Positions 54,610 through 63,000 of a DNA stretch of 64,000 nt are shown here, piece by piece. The stretch spans positions 1-64,000 of the forward strand of contig NZ_CP025791.1 of NCBI RefSeq assembly GCF_002886045.1. Reading direction: 5' to 3'. Under the pieces are notes generated by a model. That model did not search any database. It worked only from the letters and a program-made list of their open reading frames with translations, and was not told the origin of the DNA. Source of the stretch: Flavivirga eckloniae (GTDB lineage: Bacteria; Bacteroidota; Bacteroidia; Flavobacteriales; Flavobacteriaceae). A program made the position numbers and the translations under genes. Each line of letters starts with the position of its first letter. Positions within the stretch are counted from its first letter, which is position 1.

Positions 54610-57213
54610 TTATTTTATCTCTTTTAAAGCATTGTCTATGAGGGTTCTTAAATGTTGTTTATGCGCTCTAGAGGATATATTCCCAGTATTAGAAGCCAAG
54701 TTTCTAATATTTTTTAAATTATATAAAGCCATAGATTTAGCATTGTTTGTATATTTCCCACTTTGTTTCCCGGTAAGCATATTTATTAACATGTCTGTAT
54801 ATTCCAATTGTAAGTTTTGTCTAAAAGAGTTTATATTGGAATAAATATCAGCCTTGAAAATAGCGCCATTTAGATCATTCATAAAGGTTGATAATTTATA
54901 TGTGTTTCCATATAATTCAGAATCTGTTATTCTTTGCAACGTATTGGGGTGTAATATGTGGCTTAGTACATTTTTTTGATATCCCAGTACTTGTTTGTGA
55001 ATTTTAGGATCTTCTGGAGTTCTAAAATTATAACCTCTCCTTTGCATGGCCAAATAGTTGTATAAATCATTAGGAGCTTTAAAAGCATCGGGTGCGAACA
55101 CATATTTACTTAAAGCAACCATAGCTCTTTTTTGATCGTTTAGACTTACTGGTGTGTACGGTTGTTTTTCACCTTCTTGTCCCGCCATGGCTCTATCTAC
55201 ATAAACACCACCAATAAATCTTGAGATTACATTGGCTGCATTAGCCTTTTGACTACTTAGAATGAGATAGGCTTGCCTTAATTCTTGATAAGACTGACCG
55301 GATTTGGTAAACTTATCTTTTATACCAAGCATCATCGCGTTAACGGTTTCAAATCGATCGATGGAATATCTAATTTGGTCGTTAGACATATCTCCAACCA
55401 TAACCCTTGGATCAATAGCTTTTCCGGGCGATCGCATATCGTCGGCATCATTACCAAAAATAAGTTCTGGTTGGGTTGATTTATTTAATAATGTCGTTTT
55501 TTCTGCTTCAGTTTTAAAAGGAGTATATCCAAATTGAATCGCCCAAATATCATAAGGACCAACAGCTGTATCGTAATACTGCCCTTGTTTAGATCTGTCT
55601 CTAGTTACATTTATAGCAGCATAGTCCATTACAGAACCGGTTAAACATTTGCCCTTAATAAAATTGGGATCTGCTAATTGCTCTGGTGAGAATAGTTGAC
55701 TGGCTTTCATATTATGGTTTAGTCCTAATGTATGCCCGACTTCGTGCATAATTAATGCTAACATAGCTTCTTTTTTCATACGTTTCATCTCCAGATCTGT
55801 AGCATTGGTAGCTTTTAAAACCGCATTTCCGAAAAGTGTATTTTCATGCATAACATGACCTAAAGAGCAATACATGTTATGATCTTCTTCAAGACTTGAA
55901 TTTTCATAAGTTTCGTTAGCTGATGCTAGATGAAATAACTTATCGTACATCACCCTGTTGGTAAAATGCACATATTCCAACATAATATCAGCCCCTAGGA
56001 TTTGTCCTGTTCTTGGGTTTACAAAACTGGGTCCATATCCGCCAAAAGGTGGTTTAGGCGATGAAGTCCAGCGTAATACATTATATCTTATGTCGCCAGC
56101 ATCCCATTTGGCATCGTCTGGTTGAATTTTTACAACCATAGCATTTTTAAATCCAGCTTTTTCGAAAGCTACGTTCCATTTTAAAACACCATTTTTTATA
56201 GTTTCTCTCCATTCTAAAGGAGTTGTATTTTCTATCCACCACGTAATTGGTTCTACAGGTTCAGAAATGGAGGCATTAGGATCCTTCTTTTTTAAGTTCC
56301 AACGGTGTACTAGATCGCGGTATGGCGTAGCATCGGTAGAAGTTTGGTCATCAACTTGATTTGTAAAATAACCAACCCGAGGGTCATCTAACCTAATTTC
56401 ATAATCGTTTTCTGGCATAGCTATTAAACTGTGATACACTTTAACACTTACGTTTCTGCCATCTGCCAAGGCATTAGAACCATTATTTAAAACAGAAGGA
56501 GAGGAGTAAACATATTCTACTTCCAAATCGGTATTGCTATCGTAGTTTCTAATAGCACTTATTTTAGTTTTTGTTTTGCTTAAAGAACCTAATTTAAAAG
56601 TATTTGGAGGCGTACCCGGCAATTTAGGTCGTTTAATTTGAGATAGTGTTTCTGCTAAAAAAAGGTTGTCGGCTTTTATAAGATAAAGCCCTTTTTTTTC
56701 ATCGTGGCTTTCAATTTTTATACTAGCCATATTACCATTACTAATGTTGGCATCTTTAGATTTAGAAAGTGGACTTTCCGGATCAAAGTAAAATGAGGTG
56801 TTTTGGGTAATAAACTCGATTTTGTTAAAATACTTTTCAATTTTAAATACTTTGGAGCCTCTATAAATACCTTTTATGGCTCTTCCAGCCTCCATAACGC
56901 CATTGGCGATTTGACTGAAATAGATATATTCTTTGTTTATCTGATCTTCAGAAATAAGCATTTGTATTGTCCCCGTTATAGTGTCTTGATAAATGGTGAA
57001 GAGACCATCTATTTTTTTACTGGATTTAACCAGTTCGGTAATCGTTTTTTTCTTTGGTTTTTTCTTGTCAGGTTTGGCAGCAACTTCTATTTGATTTTTT
57101 TCTTTTCCTTTTTTTCTTTTTTGAGCCACTGCATTTTCCGATACGGTAAAAAGCATTAATGTTAGCACAAAACAAATGAGTTTTGTGGCTCTTAAATTTT
57201 TTAATGTCATCAT
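54610..57213 (-). CDS. Zinc-dependent metalloprotease (DUF5117/DUF5118 type)
   Basis: The 867-residue protein has a signal peptide (ends SENAVAQ) and a Lys-rich stretch just after it (KRKKGKEKNQIEVAAKPDKK). A DUF5118/DUF5117 region follows (for instance YFSQIANGVMEAGRAIKGIY). The zinc site lies in LALIMHEVGHTLGLNHNMKA (HExxHxxGxxH) at about residues 490-505, followed by the metzincin-type Met-turn in GSVMDYAA. It is a common secreted or periplasmic peptidase of Bacteroidota. Substrate unknown. It stands alone on its strand. Confidence 0.92.
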   Translation of the reverse strand: MMTLKNLRATKLICFVLTLMLFTVSENAVAQKRKKGKEKNQIEVAAKPDKKKPKKKTITELVKSSKKIDGLFTIYQDTITGTIQMLISEDQINKEYIYFSQIANGVMEAGRAIKGIYRGSKVFKIEKYFNKIEFITQNTSFYFDPESPLSKSKDANISNGNMASIKIESHDEKKGLYLIKADNLFLAETLSQIKRPKLPGTPPNTFKLGSLSKTKTKISAIRNYDSNTDLEVEYVYSSPSVLNNGSNALADGRNVSVKVYHSLIAMPENDYEIRLDDPRVGYFTNQVDDQTSTDATPYRDLVHRWNLKKKDPNASISEPVEPITWWIENTTPLEWRETIKNGVLKWNVAFEKAGFKNAMVVKIQPDDAKWDAGDIRYNVLRWTSSPKPPFGGYGPSFVNPRTGQILGADIMLEYVHFTNRVMYDKLFHLASANETYENSSLEEDHNMYCSLGHVMHENTLFGNAVLKATNATDLEMKRMKKEAMLALIMHEVGHTLGLNHNMKASQLFSPEQLADPNFIKGKCLTGSVMDYAAINVTRDRSKQGQYYDTAVGPYDIWAIQFGYTPFKTEAEKTTLLNKSTQPELIFGNDADDMRSPGKAIDPRVMVGDMSNDQIRYSIDRFETVNAMMLGIKDKFTKSGQSYQELRQAYLILSSQKANAANVISRFIGGVYVDRAMAGQEGEKQPYTPVSLNDQKRAMVALSKYVFAPDAFKAPNDLYNYLAMQRRGYNFRTPEDPKIHKQVLGYQKNVLSHILHPNTLQRITDSELYGNTYKLSTFMNDLNGAIFKADIYSNINSFRQNLQLEYTDMLINMLTGKQSGKYTNNAKSMALYNLKNIRNLASNTGNISSRAHKQHLRTLIDNALKEIK

Positions 57214-57373
57214 GTTAAACGATTAGAGTTTAGGTTTTATTAATTTTTTGAATTAGTCGCGATAAAATTAAAGATAAAGAACTGGCTAATGTCTATATAA
57301 AATGTTAAAAGAGCTCTAAGGTTGCATATTTTAAGAAGTTTATTAAACAATATATCAGTATCTTTAACCACTT

Positions 57374-58102
57374 ATGATAAAAGACACTAAGATTGCCATA
57401 TTAATTGATGGGGACAATATACCTTCGAAGTACATTTCTGAAATGATGGAAGAAATAGCTAAATATGGTACACCAACCATAAAACGTATTTACGGAGATT
57501 GGACGAAACCACACTTATCTAAATGGAAAACTGTGTTGCTGGAAAATGCTGTAACGCCAGTTCAGCAATATGGTTATACTACAGGAAAGAATGCCACGGA
57601 TTCTGCAATGATTATTGATGCCATGGATATTTTATATTCTGAAAAGGTTAATGGCTTTTGTTTGGTGTCTTCTGATAGCGATTTTACCAGATTGGCTACT
57701 CGGTTAAGGGAAGCTGGCATGCAAGTTTACGGTATGGGAGAGAAGAAAACCCCTAACCCGTTTATTGTGGCTTGCGATAAGTTTATTTATCTGGAAATTC
57801 TTAAAAAGGATACTGAAAAAGGGGATAAGGAAGGAAAATCTAAAAAGGCGAATTTATATAATATTACTCCTAAAGTAATTAGGCTTCTTAAAAACTCGGT
57901 ATCGGATGCTGCTGGGGATGATGGCTGGGCTTTTCTTGGAGATGTTGGTTCTTTAATTTTAAAGAAACAACCTAATTTTGATTCGAGAAACTTTGGTTTT
58001 GATAAGTTAATGCCTCTTTTTAAATCATTAGATCATTTTGAAATGGAACAGCGTGATCAAAGCAGCGGACGGTTTAAATTAATTTATGTCCGGAATAAGT
58101 GA
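57374..58102 (+). CDS. NYN-domain ribonuclease with LOTUS/OST-HTH C-terminus
   Basis: A 242-residue protein. The NYN (PIN-like) domain has acidic residues in IAILIDGDNIPSKYI, GKNATDSAMIIDAMDIL and CLVSSDSDFTRLA, as expected for a metal-dependent RNase. The C-terminal domain (about 165-242), with DGWAFLGDVGSLILKKQP and FGFDKLMPLFKSLDHFEM, fits the LOTUS/OST-HTH RNA-binding fold. It likely cuts or binds RNA. Divergent from the metalloprotease. Confidence 0.9.
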   Translation: MIKDTKIAILIDGDNIPSKYISEMMEEIAKYGTPTIKRIYGDWTKPHLSKWKTVLLENAVTPVQQYGYTTGKNATDSAMIIDAMDILYSEKVNGFCLVSSDSDFTRLATRLREAGMQVYGMGEKKTPNPFIVACDKFIYLEILKKDTEKGDKEGKSKKANLYNITPKVIRLLKNSVSDAAGDDGWAFLGDVGSLILKKQPNFDSRNFGFDKLMPLFKSLDHFEMEQRDQSSGRFKLIYVRNK

Positions 58103-58194
58103 CCTATTTCTAGTTTCTCTTCGAATATAATTTATACAAATCTAAAGTACTCAGTGGCCGTGCTGGATGACTAAATATTACGTCTAAAAAACAG

Positions 58195-58239
58195 AAAACC
58201 CCACGATGTTGCTTTGAGGCAAACATTTCGTAGGGCTTT
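58195..58239. terminator. Imperfect hairpin between convergent genes
   Basis: AAAACCCCACGATGTTGC (from 58195) pairs imperfectly with the complement of GCAAACATTTCGTAGGGCTTT (to 58239). It lies between the ends of the NYN gene and the Arg-rich gene. Confidence 0.45.
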
Positions 58240-58261
58240 CCAAACTAACCAACCAAAATTG

Positions 58262-59587
58262 TTATGATCGTCTTCTGCTAGTCGATCGCATATTGTTATT
58301 CCCAGATCTACTTCTGTTTTGTGTCGCTCTTGGTCTACTATTTTGCGAAGATCTGTTAACGCTTCTTTGTTGCGTTGCTCTGGATCTTTGGGTTGTAGTA
58401 CGCGTTACTTGTTTCGTATTTCTGGTACTCGTATTATTTCTATTGTATGAACGTTTGTTTTGTTGTACTCTTGGTTTTGTCGTAACCACACTTTTACGTG
58501 TTACGGTTCTAGAATTATAAGTTCTAGGCTTTACTGACCTGTTAGTAGCAACTCCAGTTCTTTTGTTACTATTTCTTTGCACATAATTTCTGGTGTTACC
58601 TGAATTTGTGTTTCGTCTAACCGTAGTACTTCTTTTAGTTACGGTATTACCTCTTGAATTTCTGTTAACAGTTGTAGAATTATTACGTCTTGTTACACTT
58701 CTATTTGGGCTTGAATAATCTCTTCTGGAATCTCTATTTACAGTACTATTACGTCTTGTAGCATTTCTATTTGAATCTGAATAGTTTCTTCCCGAATTTC
58801 TGTTAATAGCACTGCTACGTCTAGTATTGTTGTTTTGAGCAACACTTCGTCTGTAATTTGCATTTCTGTTTACTCGTGTTACATTTCTCTTGCTTCTGTT
58901 TACTGTAGCATAACCTCTGTGTCTACTTATAGTATTACCTCTTCTAGTGGCAATAGATGTTCTAGGTCTGTAATTGTTATAAAACGGTCTATTGTAAGTA
59001 TAACGTACAGGTCTATAATATTGTCTGTAGGGTCTGTTATAAACCACACAGTAGTCATAAGCAGGAACACTGTAATATCTGTGCCATGGTCTGAAAACAT
59101 AATTTCTGTTGTATACATTTATAAAACCAGTACAGTGTGAAAAACGATTGTAACGGTTGTAGTGTACATATAAACCACCTACACGGGTTACATAACCGTA
59201 GTTATTATAGTTTATCCTTACGTTTCCTACGCGACTAATACGTCCGTAGTAATCGTAATATATAGGAGTGTTTTCTATTTGAATAATAGCGCCATATTCA
59301 TCGTATTGTACGTAGGCGTTATAATCGTACCCAGAGTTAAAACTAAAATTAACGTTTGGAGTTCCTATGGAAACATTTACGTTAGAACCGCAGTAACGTT
59401 GTATATTAAAATCGAATTGTCCATCTCGAAATACGGAGAATTCTATACCGTCTTCAACAAATATGAAAGAGTTTCCATAACCTCTGGTATAAATAGATGT
59501 AGAATTGGTGTCAGCGTTGGTTGTGGTTGCATTAACAGTAAACCCTGTAAGAGCTAAACCTGCTAATAAGAATATAAACTTTTTCAT
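58262..59587 (-). CDS. Secreted protein with Arg/Asn/Ser-rich basic tail (paralogue A)
   Basis: A 441-residue protein. Signal peptide (MKKFIFLLAGLALTGFTVNA), then a domain of about 150 residues with VEDGIEFSVFRDGQFDFN and two repeats of the type YYGRISRVGNVRINYNNYG and YVTRVGGLYVHYN. A Tyr-rich stretch follows, then from about residue 205 to the end a tail dominated by Arg, Asn, Ser and Thr with a strong positive charge. The family is unnamed to me. It shares the N-terminal domain with 61448-62170. A basic tail on an exported protein could bind nucleic acids or acidic glycans. It has a sigma54-like promoter. Confidence 0.75.
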   Translation of the reverse strand: MKKFIFLLAGLALTGFTVNATTTNADTNSTSIYTRGYGNSFIFVEDGIEFSVFRDGQFDFNIQRYCGSNVNVSIGTPNVNFSFNSGYDYNAYVQYDEYGAIIQIENTPIYYDYYGRISRVGNVRINYNNYGYVTRVGGLYVHYNRYNRFSHCTGFINVYNRNYVFRPWHRYYSVPAYDYCVVYNRPYRQYYRPVRYTYNRPFYNNYRPRTSIATRRGNTISRHRGYATVNRSKRNVTRVNRNANYRRSVAQNNNTRRSSAINRNSGRNYSDSNRNATRRNSTVNRDSRRDYSSPNRSVTRRNNSTTVNRNSRGNTVTKRSTTVRRNTNSGNTRNYVQRNSNKRTGVATNRSVKPRTYNSRTVTRKSVVTTKPRVQQNKRSYNRNNTSTRNTKQVTRTTTQRSRATQQRSVNRSSQNSRPRATQNRSRSGNNNMRSTSRRRS

Positions 59588-59625
59588 AACAATTTGTTTT
59601 AATGGATGAATATGTTTGGTTAATT

Positions 59626-59641
59626 ACAAACAGCGTGCCAA
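59626..59641 (-). promoter_or_regulatory. Sigma54-like -24/-12 promoter
   Basis: On the minus strand: TTGGCACGCTGTTTGT. The -24 part matches the consensus TTGGCACG fully. The -12 part is TTGT, while the consensus is TTGC. Predicted start near 59615, with the ATG at 59587. A similar box lies at 62770-62785. Confidence 0.5.
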
Positions 59642-59821
59642 AAAACGGGTGGTTGGTTTAAGTGTCTGTTATTCAGTAAATAAGTGTTGATAAGTTTTTT
59701 TTAACTAGAATAGCTTCTGTTGGTATTGTGGGAAAAATTATCGAAATTCGTTTATGACTAGGATATAAAACATCAAAACGCTTTTATATCACTTTGTTAA
59801 GTTTATTTAAAATAGGATACT

Positions 59822-61249
59822 ATGAAAGTTCTCCTTACTGGAGCTACAGGATATATAGGAAAAAGACTGTTACCGGTTTTATTGGAGATGGGGTGTTATG
59901 TTGTTTGTGGTGTGCGAGATAAAAACAAGTTTTACCTGGAAAATGCCTTTCAAGGTAAACTTGAAGTTATTGAAATAGACTTAACCAAACGAGAATCTCT
60001 TGATAACATTCCGAGAGATATAGATTTTGCCTATTATTTAGTCCATTCTATGTCGGCCTCGAAAAACTACAGTGTGTTAGAAAAGGAATCCGCAATTAAT
60101 TTTAGGGAAGCTCTGGGGAAAACGAATGCCAATCAAGTTATCTATTTGAGTGGCATTGTAAACTCACAAACATTATCGAAGCATCTTAATTCCAGAAAAA
60201 ATGTTGAAATAGAACTAGGTAAGGGAAAATATGCTCTAACCTGCGTTCGGGCTGGTATTATTATTGGTTCGGGGAGTGCTTCTTTCGAAATTATACGCGA
60301 TTTGGTAGAGAAATTACCCATTATGATCGCTCCAAAATGGTTAAAGACCAAGTGCCAACCCATTGGAATCTCAGATGTTATTAAAATCTTAACGGGTGTA
60401 ATTGATAACGAAAAAGTGTTTGATAAAAGCTATGATATTGCCAGTGGAGATGTTCTTACGTATAAAGATATGTTATTAGATTTTGCCTCGGTTCGGGGAT
60501 TAAAACGATATATCTGGACAGTACCGGTAATGACCCCAAGACTATCATCGTATTGGTTATATTTTGTAACATCTACATCTTATAAACTTGCAGTTTCGTT
60601 AGTCGACAGCATGAAGGTTGAAGTTATAGCTAACAATGATGATATCAATAAGATCTTAAATATTCAACCATTGGCCTATACGGATTGCATTAGGCAGGCC
60701 TTTAAGAAAATAGAGCAAAATGAGATTGTTTCTAGCTGGAAAGATTCAACCATAAGTGGTAGGATAGATTTTAAAATATCCGATTACATCAAGGTTCCAG
60801 TATTTGGATGCTTTAAAGATGTTCGTAAAAGGCAAGTTTTAGATACGATATCTTGTATTGATAAAATATGGCAGATTGGAGGAAAAACAGGTTGGTATTA
60901 TGCCAATTGGCTTTGGGAACTTAGAGGGTTTATCGATAAGCTTTTTGGTGGTGTTGGCTTGAGAAGAGGGAGAACGAACATAAACCATATTCATGCTGGT
61001 GATACACTAGATTTCTGGCGGGTTTTATATGCCAATAAAACCGAAAAACGTTTATTGCTATTTGCCGAAATGAAATTGCCGGGAGAAGCTTGGCTTGATT
61101 TTCAAATACTGGATAATGAGCTTATTCAAACCGCTACGTTTAGACCCAAAGGGTTATTAGGAAGATTATATTGGTATGCGGTATTTCCTTTGCATGGATT
61201 GATCTTTAATGGATTGATACGGCAATTGACCAAGTATGATAAAGTGTAA
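59822..61249 (+). CDS. NAD(P)-binding SDR-type protein with DUF2867 domain
   Basis: 475 residues. N-terminal Rossmann fold with MKVLLTGATGYIGKRLLPVL (GxxGxxG) and epimerase-like YYLVHSMSASKNY. The C-terminal half (about 310-475), with WELRGFIDKLFGGVGLRRGR, DTLDFWRVLYANKTEKRLLL and the GLLGRLYWYAVFPLHGLIF block, is DUF2867. Common in Bacteroidota. The substrate is unknown. It has no signal peptide and lies between the two paralogues on the other strand. Confidence 0.88.
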   Translation: MKVLLTGATGYIGKRLLPVLLEMGCYVVCGVRDKNKFYLENAFQGKLEVIEIDLTKRESLDNIPRDIDFAYYLVHSMSASKNYSVLEKESAINFREALGKTNANQVIYLSGIVNSQTLSKHLNSRKNVEIELGKGKYALTCVRAGIIIGSGSASFEIIRDLVEKLPIMIAPKWLKTKCQPIGISDVIKILTGVIDNEKVFDKSYDIASGDVLTYKDMLLDFASVRGLKRYIWTVPVMTPRLSSYWLYFVTSTSYKLAVSLVDSMKVEVIANNDDINKILNIQPLAYTDCIRQAFKKIEQNEIVSSWKDSTISGRIDFKISDYIKVPVFGCFKDVRKRQVLDTISCIDKIWQIGGKTGWYYANWLWELRGFIDKLFGGVGLRRGRTNINHIHAGDTLDFWRVLYANKTEKRLLLFAEMKLPGEAWLDFQILDNELIQTATFRPKGLLGRLYWYAVFPLHGLIFNGLIRQLTKYDKV

Positions 61250-61390
61250 GCAATATTGGGATTTTCTTTAAGTTGTTGTTAATCAGTAAATAAGTATTTC
61301 AGGTTTTTTGTTAGAGGACTTGTTTTTGTTGTATTCTCGAAATTCTGATGAATATGCTAAAACAGAAAATATTTACATATTAAATGAGCA

Positions 61391-61422
61391 AAAAACTCGA
61401 AGCTACAAACTTCGAGTTTTTT
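61391..61422. terminator. Bidirectional terminator
   Basis: AAAAACTCGAAG (61391-61402) with CTTCGAGTTTTTT (61410-61422), loop CTACAAA or slightly smaller. It lies between the SDR/DUF2867 gene and the convergent paralogue B. Confidence 0.85.
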
Positions 61423-61447
61423 AATCTTAAATTATTTTCTAAAAGCA

Positions 61448-62170
61448 TTAACTATTTCTTCGATGCTTTTTGGTTTTGCCATTTTGTTTATAATAGTAGT
61501 AATTATCGTCGTCTTCATAGATGTCATCATCGTCCCAATCGTTGTCGTGGTCATCACGATCATCATGATCTCTATTTCTATGCGAATGATCTATGGTGCA
61601 GGATTGTACACCACAAAAATTACAGTAATTACTAGAATGTTTTACGCGTCCACGAGTGTTAATAATCTGTCCCCAATGGTTATAATGTACTCGTAATCCA
61701 CCAACTTGGTTAAGTCTACCATGTCGTCTGTAATTGTAATTCATGTAGACTGATCCTACACGTTTAATTTTCCCGTACCTATCGTAATTTAAATATACAT
61801 TACCAATACGTCTAACTTTGCCGTCTCTGTCGTGTATAATAGAAACCCCATTATTATAGCGATATGCATTATATCTGTATCTTTTGTGCTTTGTACCATA
61901 GGTAGCATTTACAGAACCTCTTCTGGAATTTCTTTTGTAGAAATACGTATCGTTATAACATGCATTATTGGCATTTGTGTTAAAATCGAAACTTCCATCT
62001 GGAAAAATTAAAAACTCAATACCGCGCTCTAAAAATTTAATTGGTTGTGCGTAGCGGTAACGTTTAGTAATGTCTAAATTGTTTTCTAATTTTTGGTGAT
62101 TTAGTTCTGTTGCTGATACAGTTGTTAATCCTATTAACAAACCTGCAAATAATAGTAATAATCTTCTCAT
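61448..62170 (-). CDS. Secreted protein with acidic Asp/His-rich tail (paralogue B)
   Basis: 240 residues. Signal peptide (MRRLLLLFAGLLIGLTTVSA), then the domain shared with paralogue A: LERGIEFLIFPDGSFDFN, RRIGNVYLNYDRYGKIKRVG, LNQVGGLRVHYNHWGQI. A Cys pair (NFCGVQSC) follows. The tail is rich in Asp and His (HRNRDHDDRDDHDND...), followed by a Tyr run and a few Lys/Arg. Such a tail could bind metal ions. It follows the gene at 62259-62705, 88 bases apart, with a shared leader element. Confidence 0.75.
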   Translation of the reverse strand: MRRLLLLFAGLLIGLTTVSATELNHQKLENNLDITKRYRYAQPIKFLERGIEFLIFPDGSFDFNTNANNACYNDTYFYKRNSRRGSVNATYGTKHKRYRYNAYRYNNGVSIIHDRDGKVRRIGNVYLNYDRYGKIKRVGSVYMNYNYRRHGRLNQVGGLRVHYNHWGQIINTRGRVKHSSNYCNFCGVQSCTIDHSHRNRDHDDRDDHDNDWDDDDIYEDDDNYYYYKQNGKTKKHRRNS

Positions 62171-62190
62171 AATTATAGGATTAATTATTA

Positions 62191-62217
62191 TGCCTACTCT
62201 TTAGCTTTTCGGCTTAC
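62191..62217 (-). promoter_or_regulatory. 27-nt leader element, copy before paralogue B
   Basis: On the minus strand it begins GTAAGCCGAAAAGCTAAAGA and ends GTAGGCA. It is identical over 27 bases to 62724-62750 and lies 21-47 bases ahead of the ATG. A small GCC...GGC or AGC...GCT hairpin is possible. The family is unknown to me. Confidence 0.6.
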
Positions 62218-62258
62218 GCTATGAGGTTTGGTGGTTCTTATACTAGCAATACATGCTA

Positions 62259-62705
62259 TTAATGGAATTCGCCGTAAGTATGAATGGATTTCATGATCTC
62301 TTCATAGAATAAAACAGCAGCTACCAGGTTTCCAGTATCAGAATACGGTAAAATAACATTTTGAAATTCGATGGTGTTTTTTACGTAATTCTCGGTGTTT
62401 TCAATTTGATTATCCAGCGCTTTTCTATTTTCGTTGCTATTTGGGATACCTAGAGTAGACATCGTAATGCCAGGCTTAGTAGCAAAGGCTATATACGGTA
62501 AAATGTTGGTTAAAACTTCAATTCTTTCGGTATACAATTGCAATAACTGGCCTTTTTGCATTCGGTTTAGTTCTTCGCTATCGTGATATTTTTTTATGCC
62601 TATATTTTTACTTATAATACTTTTTGGGGCATTCTTTTTTTGAGCAAAACTTGATGCTGCAATTAAAAAAAAGCAAACACTTAATAGGGTAATTTTTATT
62701 TTCAT
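62259..62705 (-). CDS. Small secreted protein, unknown function
   Basis: 148 residues with a signal peptide (MKIKITLLSVCFFLIAASSFAQ). The rest is mostly helical, including YTERIEVLTNILPYIAF and ENTENYVKNTIEFQNVIL. I do not recognise a family. It is first in a unit with paralogue B, with a sigma54-like promoter at 62770-62785 and the 27-nt leader between. Confidence 0.7.
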   Translation of the reverse strand: MKIKITLLSVCFFLIAASSFAQKKNAPKSIISKNIGIKKYHDSEELNRMQKGQLLQLYTERIEVLTNILPYIAFATKPGITMSTLGIPNSNENRKALDNQIENTENYVKNTIEFQNVILPYSDTGNLVAAVLFYEEIMKSIHTYGEFH

Positions 62706-62723
62706 GATTATGGGATTAAATTT

Positions 62724-62750
62724 TGCCTACTCTTTAGCTTTTCGGCTTAC
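62724..62750 (-). promoter_or_regulatory. 27-nt leader element, copy before the small secreted protein
   Basis: Identical to 62191-62217 over all 27 bases. It lies 19-45 bases ahead of the ATG at 62705, a nearly identical spacing. It should be inside the 5' leader of the mRNA started at the sigma54-like box. Confidence 0.6.
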
Positions 62751-62769
62751 TCTGTTTGTTTATTGCCTT

Positions 62770-62785
62770 TCAATTTGCGTGCCAA
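62770..62785 (-). promoter_or_regulatory. Sigma54-like -24/-12 promoter
   Basis: On the minus strand: TTGGCACGCAAATTGA. The -24 part is a perfect TTGGCACG. The -12 part is TTGA in place of TTGC. Predicted start near 62759. The 295 bases to 63001 show no gene. Confidence 0.55.
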
Positions 62786-63000
62786 AAATGTAAGTAATTG
62801 TTTTACAGTGTTTTGTGCGTCTTTAGTGTTTTTTGGTTTGAAAAACAAGTCTTACAAAATGAATTAATGATCATATTTATTGTATAGTGTGTTGACTCAA
62901 TCGTACCTCATTGGATATATTAAAGGAGTTTGTTTTTTCAATGCTATATATCATATAGTATGATAAAAACTTCTATTTTTATAAAAAATCAATCATTTTA

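Noticed and set aside
61384-61696. Two plus-strand open frames over the Asp/His-rich tail of paralogue B.
   Set aside because: They are antisense to a signal-peptide gene with a recognisable paralogue and overlap the terminator. No known domain is encoded.
62191-62217. A named riboswitch class for the 27-nt leader.
   Set aside because: I compared it from memory with c-di-GMP, preQ1, SAM and cobalamin types and found no convincing match, so no class is given.
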